Source: Bacillota bacterium
GTDB taxonomy: Bacteria > Bacillota > Clostridia > Peptostreptococcales > Anaerovoracaceae
Length of the DNA: 64,000 nucleotides
Direction: 5' to 3'
Assembly (NCBI GenBank): GCA_023415235.1
Contig: JAEZLP010000015.1
Location: forward strand, 1-64,000
The position numbers and the translations under genes are program-made. The notes beneath the pieces were generated by a model. It was given only the letters and a program-made list of their open reading frames with translations, searched no databases and had not been told where the DNA came from. This document shows, in pieces, positions 17,156 through 25,874 of this stretch (the stretch's first letter is position 1; every line of letters starts with the position of its first letter).

Positions 17156-18430
17156 ATGGCGTTACAAGATTACAGACCGATGATGGAACGCTGCAGCAAT
17201 TGCCTTGGATGCAAATGGATTCCATTTGACAAGATCAAGAGCCAGCGGTTTGCTGAAAATTGTCCGAGCAGCAAGTTCTTCAACTTTAATACATATTCCG
17301 CCAGAGGCCGGTTCCAGCTGGGGCAGGTGCTGCTTGACGGAAAATCGGATTATACCGAACAGGCGGTTGAAGCCATCTATAACTGCACCTCCTGCGGACT
17401 TTGCGATGTTTCCTGCAAGATTACCAGATACAATCTGGAACCGCTGGAGCACAACCTTGCGCTGAAGGAAAGCGCAACAGAGAAGGGAAAGGCTTATCCG
17501 GTTCAGAACGAGATTGCCAAGCATCTTAAGGATCAGAAAACCATGATTCTTGGGAAAAAGAAGGCAGACCGGCTCAACTGGTGCAAGGACCTGAAACTGA
17601 AGAACCTGATGAAGGAAACCGCGGAAGTGGCTTTCTTCCCAGGCTGCAAATACAGCTATGATCCCGCTCTGCAAAACAGCGTGGTCAATACAGTCAAAAT
17701 CCTGCAATCCGCAGGCGTAGATCTCGGCATTATGGGAGAAGCCGACATGTGCTGCGCCGGACGCGCTCATCAAATGGGATTTGTCGAAGAATTCAAGGAA
17801 CAGGCAAAGGCAAACATGAAAGCGTTCCAGGCAGCCAAGGTCAAGACCATCGTCACTCCCTGCTCCGATTGTTATCATACCTTCAAGAGACAGTATGCAA
17901 AACTGGGCCTGGAGATCGAAGTCCTTCATACGGTGGAGCTCATCGCAAGGCTCATTGAAGAAGGCAAGCTGAAGTTCAGCAAGGAAATCCCCATGACCGT
18001 TACATACCACGATCCCTGCCATTTGGGAAGATTGGGCGAGCCCTATGTCCCATGGGAAGGAAAAGAAAAGAAGATCCTGAAGGCAGTTCACACGTGGGAG
18101 CCGAGACGCCCCAGATACAACGGCATCTACGGAATTTACGACGCACCGAGGAAGATCCTGGAAAGCATACCCGGAGTGAAGCTTGTTGAAATGGATCGGA
18201 TCAGAGAATACTCCTGGTGCTGCGGCGCCGGCGGCGTTTGCAATGAAATCAACCCGGAATTCTCGGAATGGACTGCCAACGAGAGGGTAACGGAAGCCAA
18301 TGCAACGGGAGCGGACGCCCTTGTGACCGCATGCCCGTGGTGTGAGAGCAATCTTGGTAAAGCGAAAGACGAAAACGGTAATCCAATCAAGATCTATGAT
18401 ATCATTGATCTTGTCGTCCAGGCAGTGTAA
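17156..18430 (+). CDS. (Fe-S)-binding CCG-domain protein (GlcF/HdrD type)
   Basis: This 424-aa protein has N-terminal 4Fe-4S cysteines (CSNCLGC and CTSCGLCDVSC) followed by two CCG domains (FFPGC...CCAGRAH...CSDCYH and DPCHLGR...WCCGAGG...CPWC). The layout is that of GlcF, LldE/LutA and HdrD/HdrB electron-transfer subunits, which take electrons from a flavoprotein partner. It lies between two FAD proteins of the same operon, so it may serve both. The start at 17156 has AAAGGAG upstream; a TTG two codons earlier is less likely. It is cytoplasmic, with no membrane segment. Confidence 0.9.
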   Translation: MALQDYRPMMERCSNCLGCKWIPFDKIKSQRFAENCPSSKFFNFNTYSARGRFQLGQVLLDGKSDYTEQAVEAIYNCTSCGLCDVSCKITRYNLEPLEHNLALKESATEKGKAYPVQNEIAKHLKDQKTMILGKKKADRLNWCKDLKLKNLMKETAEVAFFPGCKYSYDPALQNSVVNTVKILQSAGVDLGIMGEADMCCAGRAHQMGFVEEFKEQAKANMKAFQAAKVKTIVTPCSDCYHTFKRQYAKLGLEIEVLHTVELIARLIEEGKLKFSKEIPMTVTYHDPCHLGRLGEPYVPWEGKEKKILKAVHTWEPRRPRYNGIYGIYDAPRKILESIPGVKLVEMDRIREYSWCCGAGGVCNEINPEFSEWTANERVTEANATGADALVTACPWCESNLGKAKDENGNPIKIYDIIDLVVQAV

Positions 18431-18444
18431 AGGGGGGAATCGTG

Positions 18445-20106
18445 ATGGCATTAGCAAAGGAAATTTATCAGGCGCTTGAGAACATTGTAGGCAAACGAAA
18501 TATTTCTCAGGATCCTGCAGTAACACAAACCTACCGGTGCATTACTGCCCAGTCATCCGCTCATTATGGTCCGTACGATCATTGGACGCCCTGTCCGCAG
18601 GCGGTGGTTCTGCCCGGAAGCACGGAAGAGGTACAGCAGATTATCCGTATCTGCAACAAGTATGACATTCATTTCAAGGCGGCGTCCACCTTCTGGGCAG
18701 CCATGGGCTTCATCAGCTCCGACTACTCCATTCAGATGGACATGAAGCGGATGGCCAAAATTGAAATTGATCCAAAGAATATGATCGCCGTGGTAGAACC
18801 TTACGCCATAGGCGCTGTGGTTCAGGCGGAAGCTATGAAATACGGCTTGAACTGCAATATGGCCGGCGTAGGCTGCAGCAGCTCCACACTGGCCGGAACC
18901 GCCGGCTGGGTCGGTTTCGGACCAAGCTCGCTGTTTATGGGTAATGCGTCGGAAAACATGCTGGGCGCGGAATGGATTCTGCCTGACGGAGAAATCATAC
19001 GAACGGGCTCCCTGGGACCAGGCGCAGGCTGGTTCTGCGGAGAAGGACCGGGACCCAGTGTGAGGTCCATCTTCAGGGGCTGGCAAGGCTCCACGGGAAC
19101 CATGGGCGTCTGTACGAAGGTTGCGATTCGACTTCACCCCTGGGTTGGACCCAAGTACCTTCCCACAAGAGGAGAGGCTCCGGCCTACAGAGCAGACGGA
19201 CTGGACAATATTAAATGCTATACGCTCTGCTTCCCGGATTGGGACGCCTATGCAAAGTGCTTCCAGCTGCTCCATGAGACGGATATCGTCTATCTGGGAC
19301 ACAGGCAGTTCAACATGTTCGGCAGGGACATCAAGACAGCTATGGTCAAGATCCTGAACGATCCGGAGCTTCAGTTCTGCGATCTGCCGAGACTGATGGA
19401 GGATCCTTACATCAAGGAACAAAATGATCAAATGAAGATCGATTTCCAGATCATCCTCGACGGATTCACACCTGTCGATCTGGAGTACAAGGAAGCTGCC
19501 TTGGATGAGATTCTAAAGATGACAGGCGGCTGGAAATCGGAATTCTACATGGATAAGGACATCAACGACTGGACGAAGCTTTACCTGCTCCGACTGGGCC
19601 ACAAAAACCTGAACTACACGCTCTGCGTTTCCTATGAAGGAAACTTCGGCATGTCATCCAACGTCTTTGTAACGACCAAGCTGATGGAAGAAGCCGCAGC
19701 CCTGAAAGACAGACTGACGAAAGCCAGCAACGGAATCGCAGACACAGGCGGCGATTCGGATATGGGGAGTATCTCCATCCTTGGCGGCGGCGGCATGACC
19801 GGTTGGGAATTCTTCGTCTTCTTTGATAACCATGACAAAGAATCCATCAGGGAGGCAAGAGAACTCATCGACGAAACCCAGAAGTGGATGTTTGAAAAGG
19901 GACTGGGCGTGGATATGGGACGCTGGAACGCAGATGCAAGAAGACCGGACGCCTATGACTATACCCAGGAAGAGCATGACGCCATGTACAAGAACCTTCC
20001 GCAGCCATTGGTTCCCGAATATCAGTGGAAGATCAGAGAGGCCTTCAATCCGAAGCACCTGACCGGAAGCTATTACAGAACCAAGACTCCGGAAACAAGA
20101 GCATAA
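18445..20106 (+). CDS. FAD-binding oxidoreductase, VAO type (second)
   Basis: This 553-aa protein again has a PCMH FAD domain (PQAVVLPGSTEEVQQIIRIC, VVEPYAIGAVVQAEAM, GSTGTMGVCTKVAIRLHPW) and ends with AFNPKHLTGSYYR, the usual FAD-linked oxidase tail. It is longer than and clearly different from the first FAD protein, so this is not a simple recent duplication. It follows the CCG protein by 14 bases with AAAGGGGGG before the ATG. Two distinct flavin subunits sharing one iron-sulfur subunit suggest either two substrates or one two-flavin complex. Confidence 0.87.
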   Translation: MALAKEIYQALENIVGKRNISQDPAVTQTYRCITAQSSAHYGPYDHWTPCPQAVVLPGSTEEVQQIIRICNKYDIHFKAASTFWAAMGFISSDYSIQMDMKRMAKIEIDPKNMIAVVEPYAIGAVVQAEAMKYGLNCNMAGVGCSSSTLAGTAGWVGFGPSSLFMGNASENMLGAEWILPDGEIIRTGSLGPGAGWFCGEGPGPSVRSIFRGWQGSTGTMGVCTKVAIRLHPWVGPKYLPTRGEAPAYRADGLDNIKCYTLCFPDWDAYAKCFQLLHETDIVYLGHRQFNMFGRDIKTAMVKILNDPELQFCDLPRLMEDPYIKEQNDQMKIDFQIILDGFTPVDLEYKEAALDEILKMTGGWKSEFYMDKDINDWTKLYLLRLGHKNLNYTLCVSYEGNFGMSSNVFVTTKLMEEAAALKDRLTKASNGIADTGGDSDMGSISILGGGGMTGWEFFVFFDNHDKESIREARELIDETQKWMFEKGLGVDMGRWNADARRPDAYDYTQEEHDAMYKNLPQPLVPEYQWKIREAFNPKHLTGSYYRTKTPETRA

Positions 20107-20167
20107 CAAGCATAAAACAAGTGCAGAAAGAAGCATAAAACATAAGCAAAAAGAATCATAATGCATT

Positions 20168-20196
20168 AAAAGGCGGTTCGCAAGAACCGCCTTTTT
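20168..20196. terminator. bidirectional terminator
   Basis: GGCGGTTC, loop GCAA, GAACCGCC, with four As before and five Ts after. It serves the VAO operon on the plus strand and the convergent radical SAM gene. Confidence 0.9.
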
Positions 20197-21607
20197 ATAT
20201 ACTCGTCAGGTATTTTGCGCAGAAGGGAAGGATGCGCCCATTGTCGTACACGTGAAGGCTGCATCTTCTCAGCCGTTCGAAATCCAGATTGTACGCATCC
20301 TGAAAGGCCATTCCGGTAACCGTGAAGCCGTGGACCGCAACCTGTTCCAGAAAGGTGTCGAAATCCATGACTCCGTCGCTGCGGACCGATGTGTTCCGCT
20401 TGCCCTCCAGCTCGAGGTTTCGCTTCCAGCGGCGGGCTACGAAGTTCCGGTTCTTCAGCGCCTCCTCCGGATTCCGGGCTGCCTTTTCGGCAGAAGGAGC
20501 GTGGACCGCCTGGCTGACCGCTCGATTGGCAGTCTGACTGACAGCTCGATTGGCAGCCGGTTTGCAGCAGCAGCCGTCGGAGGGCTGTGCCTTTGGTGTA
20601 AGGGAAACAAGTCTGTCGGGAAGGATCATGAAATCCCCGTGGAAACCGCAGCGGGGATGATCGCAGGCCGAAGGCGCCAGGTCGGATATTTTAATCAGAC
20701 CGTTCGTCTGATCCTCGATTGCCGTAATGATTTCAGGCAGTGTGATCCGCTGCTCATCGCCGGGAGGCTCGGGATACCGTCCGAAATAGCTGATGGGCTG
20801 GAAGTGAACGCCTCTCACGACAGGCGACAGCTCCATTCCGAATCGGATCAATTCGCCGATCTGTCGGTCGTTGATGCCGGGGACCACGGTGGGCACCAGT
20901 GTTACCCCGATCCCGTTGATTCCGCAGATTTCAATTGCCTTCCGCTTTTCCTCCATAAGCGCCCTGCCCCGAAGGACCCGATATACCGTATCATCTATGC
21001 CGTCAAACTGCATGAACACAAAATCCAGACCGGCCTTCGCCAGGCGTTTTGCAAATTCCGGATCACTGCCCAGACGCAATCCGTTGGAGTTAAGCTGGAC
21101 AGAGGTGGCGCCGGCTTCCTTTGCAGCCCGGACAATATCGGGAAGGTCGTCCCTTATGGTTGGCTCTCCGCCGGAAAGCTGAATAAAATGACAGCCCTTT
21201 TCGATCAGGAAGCGGAAATCAGCGGATAAATCCGCCACGCTCTTCTCCGTCCTCATGCCGTCGGCTCCGCTCTCTGCGAAGCACACCGGACAGCAAAGAT
21301 TGCAGCGATCCGTCACCTCCACGAGAATACAGCAGGTGCTTTGCAGATGCTTGTCACATAGCCCGCAGTCCCGGGGACAGTCGGGAAGCTCCTGCTCCGG
21401 CTCCACGGGAGGAGTATAATTGCCCCAGTCCAGAAGATCGGGGTCTTCCCCCCTCCAGACAACAGTCCGGTAGCTTCCGTGCTCATCGCAGGTCTTTTCC
21501 AGATACCAGCTTCCGTCGGCGGAAACCAGCTTCGCTTCGACCCGCTTCAGACATACGGGACACAGACTGAAGGTTCGCTTTACTGATGCCTTTTTCATTT
21601 CGTTCAT
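20195..21607 (-). CDS. radical SAM protein, TrsS-like
   Basis: This 470-aa protein carries the radical SAM cluster motif C-NLC-C-PV-C (CxxxCxxC) near residue 105. An N-terminal zinc-type segment (CPVCLKRVEAK...CDEHG) and a late CDHPRCGFHGD segment are also present, the layout of the Tes/MJ0619-related group and of TrsS as I remember it. Such enzymes cleave SAM to make a 5'-deoxyadenosyl radical; the substrate of TrsS is not known. The start at 21607 has GGGGAG upstream; an earlier TTG at 21667 overlaps the CoA ligase stop. It is the second gene after the CoA ligase, divergent from the molybdoenzyme. TrsS homologues are found with molybdenum aldehyde oxidoreductases, which fits here. Confidence 0.78.
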   Translation of the reverse strand: MNEMKKASVKRTFSLCPVCLKRVEAKLVSADGSWYLEKTCDEHGSYRTVVWRGEDPDLLDWGNYTPPVEPEQELPDCPRDCGLCDKHLQSTCCILVEVTDRCNLCCPVCFAESGADGMRTEKSVADLSADFRFLIEKGCHFIQLSGGEPTIRDDLPDIVRAAKEAGATSVQLNSNGLRLGSDPEFAKRLAKAGLDFVFMQFDGIDDTVYRVLRGRALMEEKRKAIEICGINGIGVTLVPTVVPGINDRQIGELIRFGMELSPVVRGVHFQPISYFGRYPEPPGDEQRITLPEIITAIEDQTNGLIKISDLAPSACDHPRCGFHGDFMILPDRLVSLTPKAQPSDGCCCKPAANRAVSQTANRAVSQAVHAPSAEKAARNPEEALKNRNFVARRWKRNLELEGKRNTSVRSDGVMDFDTFLEQVAVHGFTVTGMAFQDAYNLDFERLRRCSLHVYDNGRILPFCAKYLTSI

Positions 21608-21663
21608 TGTATTCTCCCCATGAATTATCATTCTCCCTATGACTGAGTATTCTTCTTTATGAC

Positions 21664-22686
21664 TCAACGATTGCCCATCCCCTTAGGGATTTGCCTGTCC
21701 TTGATATAATCCAGCAGCCGGAGCCGGCTTCCGCAGGGACAGGGCTCCGTTTTCCAGCGGCTGATATCGCCGGTACGGTATCGGATAAAGGGCATTCCTG
21801 CTCTTGTCAGCGTTGTAAATACGATTTCACCCCATTGCCCGTCGGGCAGGACCTGTCCGGTATCCGGATCCACAACCTCCAGATAGAGATCCGCCTCCCG
21901 GACGTGATAGCCCTTTTGATGCTCGCAGCTCACGGCGCAGCCCAGTCCCATTTCCGTCATGCCGTAATGCTCGAATACTTCGGAGCCCCAGGCTTGCTTT
22001 ATGGCGCTTCGCACCTGATCGGATACGAAATCGGCGCTAAGTAATACGGTTTTTATGGTGGAAAGCTGCGGGTAGGCATCGGCTAAAGCCGAGATCTGAC
22101 TGGGCATACCGACCAGAGAAGTAATCCGCTCCTGTTGAATGAGTTCCGAAGCTTCGGCATTGGATAGACCGTACAGGGGCACGGTCCCGGCGCCGAGGCG
22201 GCCAAGCCCTTTGATCAGCTGATCTCCCACCGATGCGGGGGTAAGATGGGGAAACAGAATTCCCACGGTGTCCGAAGCCTCCACAAGATTTTGCATTCCA
22301 TGATGAAAAAAGTCAGTGCATAGCTCCAAATCCGAATCTGTAAAGAAAATCCGTTTGGATTCTCCCGTACTTCCGCTGGTCTTGAGTGTGACGATTCGGC
22401 TTATTTCGTTGGGATGGACGCAGAGGAGCTGATAGGGATCCGCTTTCAGATCATTGGGAGACGTGAAAGGAAGATTGGCAATATCCCGGAGGCTTTCCAG
22501 CCTCACAGATCCGAATAGGGAACGATAAAAAGAGCTTCTTTCCGCCGCAGCAAGGAGAGTCCCGTTGATTCTTTCCAGCTGATACTTCTCCAGGTCATTT
22601 CGCCGGAGCTCCCGGGACATTTCCGCCCTTATTCCGTTGCCACTGATTTTTTCAACGATCCACTGGTCCATAGTCGGTCTTGCCAT
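21664..22686 (-). CDS. AMP-dependent CoA ligase, short PaaK-like (DVU_1553-like)
   Basis: This 340-aa adenylate-forming protein has the P-loop TSGSTGESKRIFFT, the A5-type motif YGMTEMGLGC and the RYRTGD motif near its end. Phenylacetate-CoA ligases have about 430 residues; this one stops soon after CPCGSRLR and lacks the usual C-terminal lid domain with its catalytic lysine. It may make only an acyl-adenylate or need a partner. This short form fits the DVU_1553 type known from molybdoenzyme clusters. AGGAGG precedes ATG 22686; the frame upstream lacks a ribosome binding site. It forms an operon with the radical SAM gene. Confidence 0.8.
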   Translation of the reverse strand: MARPTMDQWIVEKISGNGIRAEMSRELRRNDLEKYQLERINGTLLAAAERSSFYRSLFGSVRLESLRDIANLPFTSPNDLKADPYQLLCVHPNEISRIVTLKTSGSTGESKRIFFTDSDLELCTDFFHHGMQNLVEASDTVGILFPHLTPASVGDQLIKGLGRLGAGTVPLYGLSNAEASELIQQERITSLVGMPSQISALADAYPQLSTIKTVLLSADFVSDQVRSAIKQAWGSEVFEHYGMTEMGLGCAVSCEHQKGYHVREADLYLEVVDPDTGQVLPDGQWGEIVFTTLTRAGMPFIRYRTGDISRWKTEPCPCGSRLRLLDYIKDRQIPKGMGNR

Positions 22687-22790
22687 TTCCGTTCCTCCTA
22701 TCCTCTCTCTGCTGCCTGGCATCCTGAACAACTGCTCTTTCTTGAGTGTATATGATACGAAAATTATTTTCAATATGAACCGTAGGGTTA

Positions 22791-22844
22791 TTGCAAAATT
22801 TAACTTAGTATATTATAATGGATTCACAGAATCGATTCAATGAA
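22791..22844 (+). promoter_or_regulatory. sigma-A promoter with regulon operator (molybdoenzyme)
   Basis: TTGCAA (22791-22796) and TATAAT (22814-22819) are 17 bases apart. GAATCGATTCAATGAA lies at 22829-22844 just after the expected start site and contains the perfect palindrome GAATCGATTC; GATTC-ACA-GAATC overlaps it on the left. The site sits between the divergent CoA ligase/TrsS operon and the molybdoenzyme and could control both. Confidence 0.78.
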
Positions 22845-22902
22845 ATTCAGTTTAAGTTGCACCTCTGTTCAGCAATTCTATGTATATGGAAAGGATGGGA
22901 AC

Positions 22903-25749
22903 ATGAAACTAACAAGACTTATTTTAAACATTAACGGCGTTGTAAGGCCCGTTATGTGCGATCTCGAGAATGACTCTCTATCGACAGTTCTCCGCAGAAT
23001 GGGCCTCACCGGCGTGAAAGTCGGCTGCGGTACAGGCGTTTGCGGTGCCTGTTCCGTACTGATTGACGGCAAAGTGGTACGGTCTTGCACCAAAAAGATG
23101 AAGTCCATTCCTGAATTCAGCGAGATCCTCACCATTGAAGGAATCGGAGCACCGCATCATCTGCACCCGCTGCAGCAGGCATTTATCACCTACGGCGGCG
23201 TTCAGTGCGGTTTCTGCAGCCCTGGTTTCATTGTATCGGCGTACGCTCTCTTAAAAGAAAATGTGAATCCTACCAGAGAGCAGGTCCGTGACTGGTTCCA
23301 GAAAAACAGGAACATCTGCCGCTGCACAGGATACAAACCCATCGTTGACGCTGTCATGGCTGCCGCAAAAGTAATGCGCGGAGAAGCAACGATGGAGGAT
23401 ATTACATATGATTACAGCAAGGAAGAGGACATCTACGGTTCCAAGCATCCGAGACCGACCGCTTTGGCGAAGGTTTGCGGACTGGCGGATTACGGCGATG
23501 ATATTAAGCTGAAAATGCCGGAAGCGACCGCACATCTGGCTGTGGTCATTTCCGAGGTTGCCCATGCGAACATCATCAGCATCGATACCTCGGAGGCCGA
23601 AAAAATGCCCGGCGTTCTCAAGGTTATGACCGCAAAGGACGTCAAGGGGACCAACAATATGGAAGGACCGCCGGTGGTACCGAGAGTCAAAGGAAAAGGC
23701 ATTACGGAATTCCCGGTTATCGCAGGAAAGAAAATCTGCAAGCGCGGTGACTGCGTTGCGCTGATCGCCGCCGATACCGAAGAGCATGCTCGTGAGGCTG
23801 CAAAGAAGGTAAAGCAGAATCTCGAAATCCTGCCAAGCTATATGACCTTCCCGGAAGCGGTTATGCCCAATGCCATCCAGCTCCACGAAACTCTGCCCAA
23901 TTTCTTCATGGAACAGCCTGTCTATAAGGGACGGGACACTGCAGAAGTGTTTGAAGAGGCTGATTATGTGGCAGAGGGAAGCTTCCACTCACAGCATGAA
24001 CCTCATCTGCCGATTGAGCCCGACGTTGTTCAGGGCTACATCGGAGCAGACGATATGATCACCATCCAGTGCAAGGCCCAGGCCATTACGGAGGCCAAAG
24101 AAGGAATCTCCATGGCGTGCGGCATTCCGATGGATAAGCTCCGTCTCATCATGAACCCCGTGGGAGGCTCCTTCGGATATTCGGTCAACATGTTTACCTA
24201 CGCGCTGGTTGCAACCGCGGTCCAGAATCTGAACATGCCCTGCTCCCTCAGCCTGAATTATGAGGAATTCAACCATATGACGGGAAAGAGATCCGCCTCA
24301 TTCACCAACGGCAGGATCGCAGTGGACAAAGACGGAAAGATTCTGGGAGCGGAATACGATATCGGACTGGATGCCGGCGCTTATGCCAGCATGGGAAGCA
24401 AAATCTTCCACAATCTTGCATCTGTCGGTTTCCACGGCTACAATATCCCCAACTTCAAGGGACTTGCCCGAGGCGGCTGCACAAATAACGCGTTCTGCGC
24501 ACCGTACCGCGGCTTCGGAGCTCCGCAGATCTATACCGCTACAGAAGCGCTCATCGACATGGCTGCGGAAAAGGTCGGCATGGATCCATGGGAATTCCGC
24601 TTCAAGAATGCGGCAAGACCGGGTGATCTGACCATCAACAGCTGCCCGTATCATGATTATCTCTATCCTCAGCTGCTGGAAATGGCAAAGCCGTACTATG
24701 ATCAGTACAAGAAGGAAGCGGAGGCTGCTAAAAAAGAAGGCAGACATGTGGGCGTAGGAATGAGCCTGGGCGGATTCATCATCACAATCGGCATGTTCGA
24801 TTCCGCAGAGGTAGCTTTGGAGCTGAATCCGGACGGTACGATCACCGCTTATAATACCTGGGAAGACGTAGGACAGGGCGGCGATATCGGAACCGTTACC
24901 CATACCGTTAAGGCTCTTGCGCCTCTTGGCATTAAACCGGATCAGGTGAGACTGGTCATGAACGACAGCAAGATCTGCCCCGATACAGGACTTGCGGCGG
25001 CAAGCCGTTCCCATTACATGGGAGGAAATGCCACCATCGATGCCGCCAATAAGCTCATGGAAGCCATGCGCAAGGCGGACGGCACCTATCGTACCTATGA
25101 CGAAATGGTTGCGGAAGGAATTCCGACCAAATACATCGGACATTACGACCAATTCAACATCGGCCTGCCTCCGGGACTTCACCCGGATACCGGTCATGGC
25201 GAAAAGAACCCGACCTATATGTACGGCGTCAATGTAGCCCTGGTTGAGGTGGATGTCAACACCGGAAAGACAAAAGTGCTGAGATTCACCTGCGTTTCCG
25301 ACGTAGGCGTGATTGGCAACCGTCTCGCTGTGGAGGGCCAGGCCTACGGCGGAATCTCACACAGCATCGGTTTTGCTCTGAGCGAGGACTACAATGCGGA
25401 GAACAAGCACGGCAGCATGGTGGGCTGCGGAATCCCGACCATTGATATGATACCGGATGACATCAACCTCCTGTTCCTTGAAACTCCGCGTCCGGCAGGA
25501 CCACACGGCTCCTGCGGCTGCTCCGAGTGCTATCAGAGCTCCAACCATATGGCGATCATCAATGCCATCAACAACGCCTGTGGTGTAAGGATCTACTCAC
25601 TGCCTGCAACGCCGGATAAGGTAAAAGCCGGATGGGAAAAGAAGCAAAGAGGAGAAGATCTCACTCCGCCTAAGTACTTCCTCGGCTCCGATATGGAGGA
25701 TGAACTGGAGTTCATCAAGGCAAATCCATTCGTACCGCCGGGACATTAA
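22903..25749 (+). CDS. molybdenum-dependent aldehyde oxidoreductase (xanthine oxidase family)
   Basis: This 948-aa protein fuses two 2Fe-2S domains (CGTGVCGACSVLIDG near residue 40 and CGFCSPGF...ICRCTGY near 102-140) to the molybdopterin-binding domains (GGSFGY, GFGAPQ, GQGGDIG). There is no FAD domain, as in Desulfovibrio Mop (about 907 aa). It should oxidise an aldehyde to an acid using water and pass electrons through its iron-sulfur clusters. The start at 22903 has AAAGGATGGG upstream; an in-frame ATG at 22840 lies inside the operator and is unlikely to be used. Its shared operator with the alcohol dehydrogenase and VAO operon suggests it takes the aldehyde they make. Confidence 0.92.
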   Translation: MKLTRLILNINGVVRPVMCDLENDSLSTVLRRMGLTGVKVGCGTGVCGACSVLIDGKVVRSCTKKMKSIPEFSEILTIEGIGAPHHLHPLQQAFITYGGVQCGFCSPGFIVSAYALLKENVNPTREQVRDWFQKNRNICRCTGYKPIVDAVMAAAKVMRGEATMEDITYDYSKEEDIYGSKHPRPTALAKVCGLADYGDDIKLKMPEATAHLAVVISEVAHANIISIDTSEAEKMPGVLKVMTAKDVKGTNNMEGPPVVPRVKGKGITEFPVIAGKKICKRGDCVALIAADTEEHAREAAKKVKQNLEILPSYMTFPEAVMPNAIQLHETLPNFFMEQPVYKGRDTAEVFEEADYVAEGSFHSQHEPHLPIEPDVVQGYIGADDMITIQCKAQAITEAKEGISMACGIPMDKLRLIMNPVGGSFGYSVNMFTYALVATAVQNLNMPCSLSLNYEEFNHMTGKRSASFTNGRIAVDKDGKILGAEYDIGLDAGAYASMGSKIFHNLASVGFHGYNIPNFKGLARGGCTNNAFCAPYRGFGAPQIYTATEALIDMAAEKVGMDPWEFRFKNAARPGDLTINSCPYHDYLYPQLLEMAKPYYDQYKKEAEAAKKEGRHVGVGMSLGGFIITIGMFDSAEVALELNPDGTITAYNTWEDVGQGGDIGTVTHTVKALAPLGIKPDQVRLVMNDSKICPDTGLAAASRSHYMGGNATIDAANKLMEAMRKADGTYRTYDEMVAEGIPTKYIGHYDQFNIGLPPGLHPDTGHGEKNPTYMYGVNVALVEVDVNTGKTKVLRFTCVSDVGVIGNRLAVEGQAYGGISHSIGFALSEDYNAENKHGSMVGCGIPTIDMIPDDINLLFLETPRPAGPHGSCGCSECYQSSNHMAIINAINNACGVRIYSLPATPDKVKAGWEKKQRGEDLTPPKYFLGSDMEDELEFIKANPFVPPGH

Positions 25750-25783
25750 AGCAGAAGCCTAATTAAAATATTTGTCACTTCTC

Positions 25784-25817
25784 AAAACAGAGCGCGTCCT
25801 CCGGCGTGCTCTGTTTT
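25784..25817 (+). terminator. Rho-independent terminator after the molybdoenzyme
   Basis: AAAACAGAGC pairs with GCTCTGTTTT around a 14-base loop and ends in TTTT. Confidence 0.85.
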
Positions 25818-25821
25818 ACGA

Positions 25822-25850
25822 TTGAGTATGATAGATATTTCCGGTATAAT
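25822..25850 (+). promoter_or_regulatory. sigma-A promoter of the flavin/dicluster gene
   Basis: TTGAGT (25822-25827) and TATAAT (25845-25850) are 17 bases apart, with the start codon at 25875. The regulon operator is absent here. Confidence 0.7.
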
Positions 25851-25874
25851 CAGGGTGTGAAGGAGAGAAGCAAA

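Noticed and set aside
17162..18526. 454-codon minus-strand frame
   Set aside because: It is antisense to the CCG iron-sulfur gene; the plus strand has all the cysteine motifs.
22840..22902. Upstream start of the molybdoenzyme
   Set aside because: The ATG lies inside the operator, a few bases after the expected transcription start, with no ribosome binding site.
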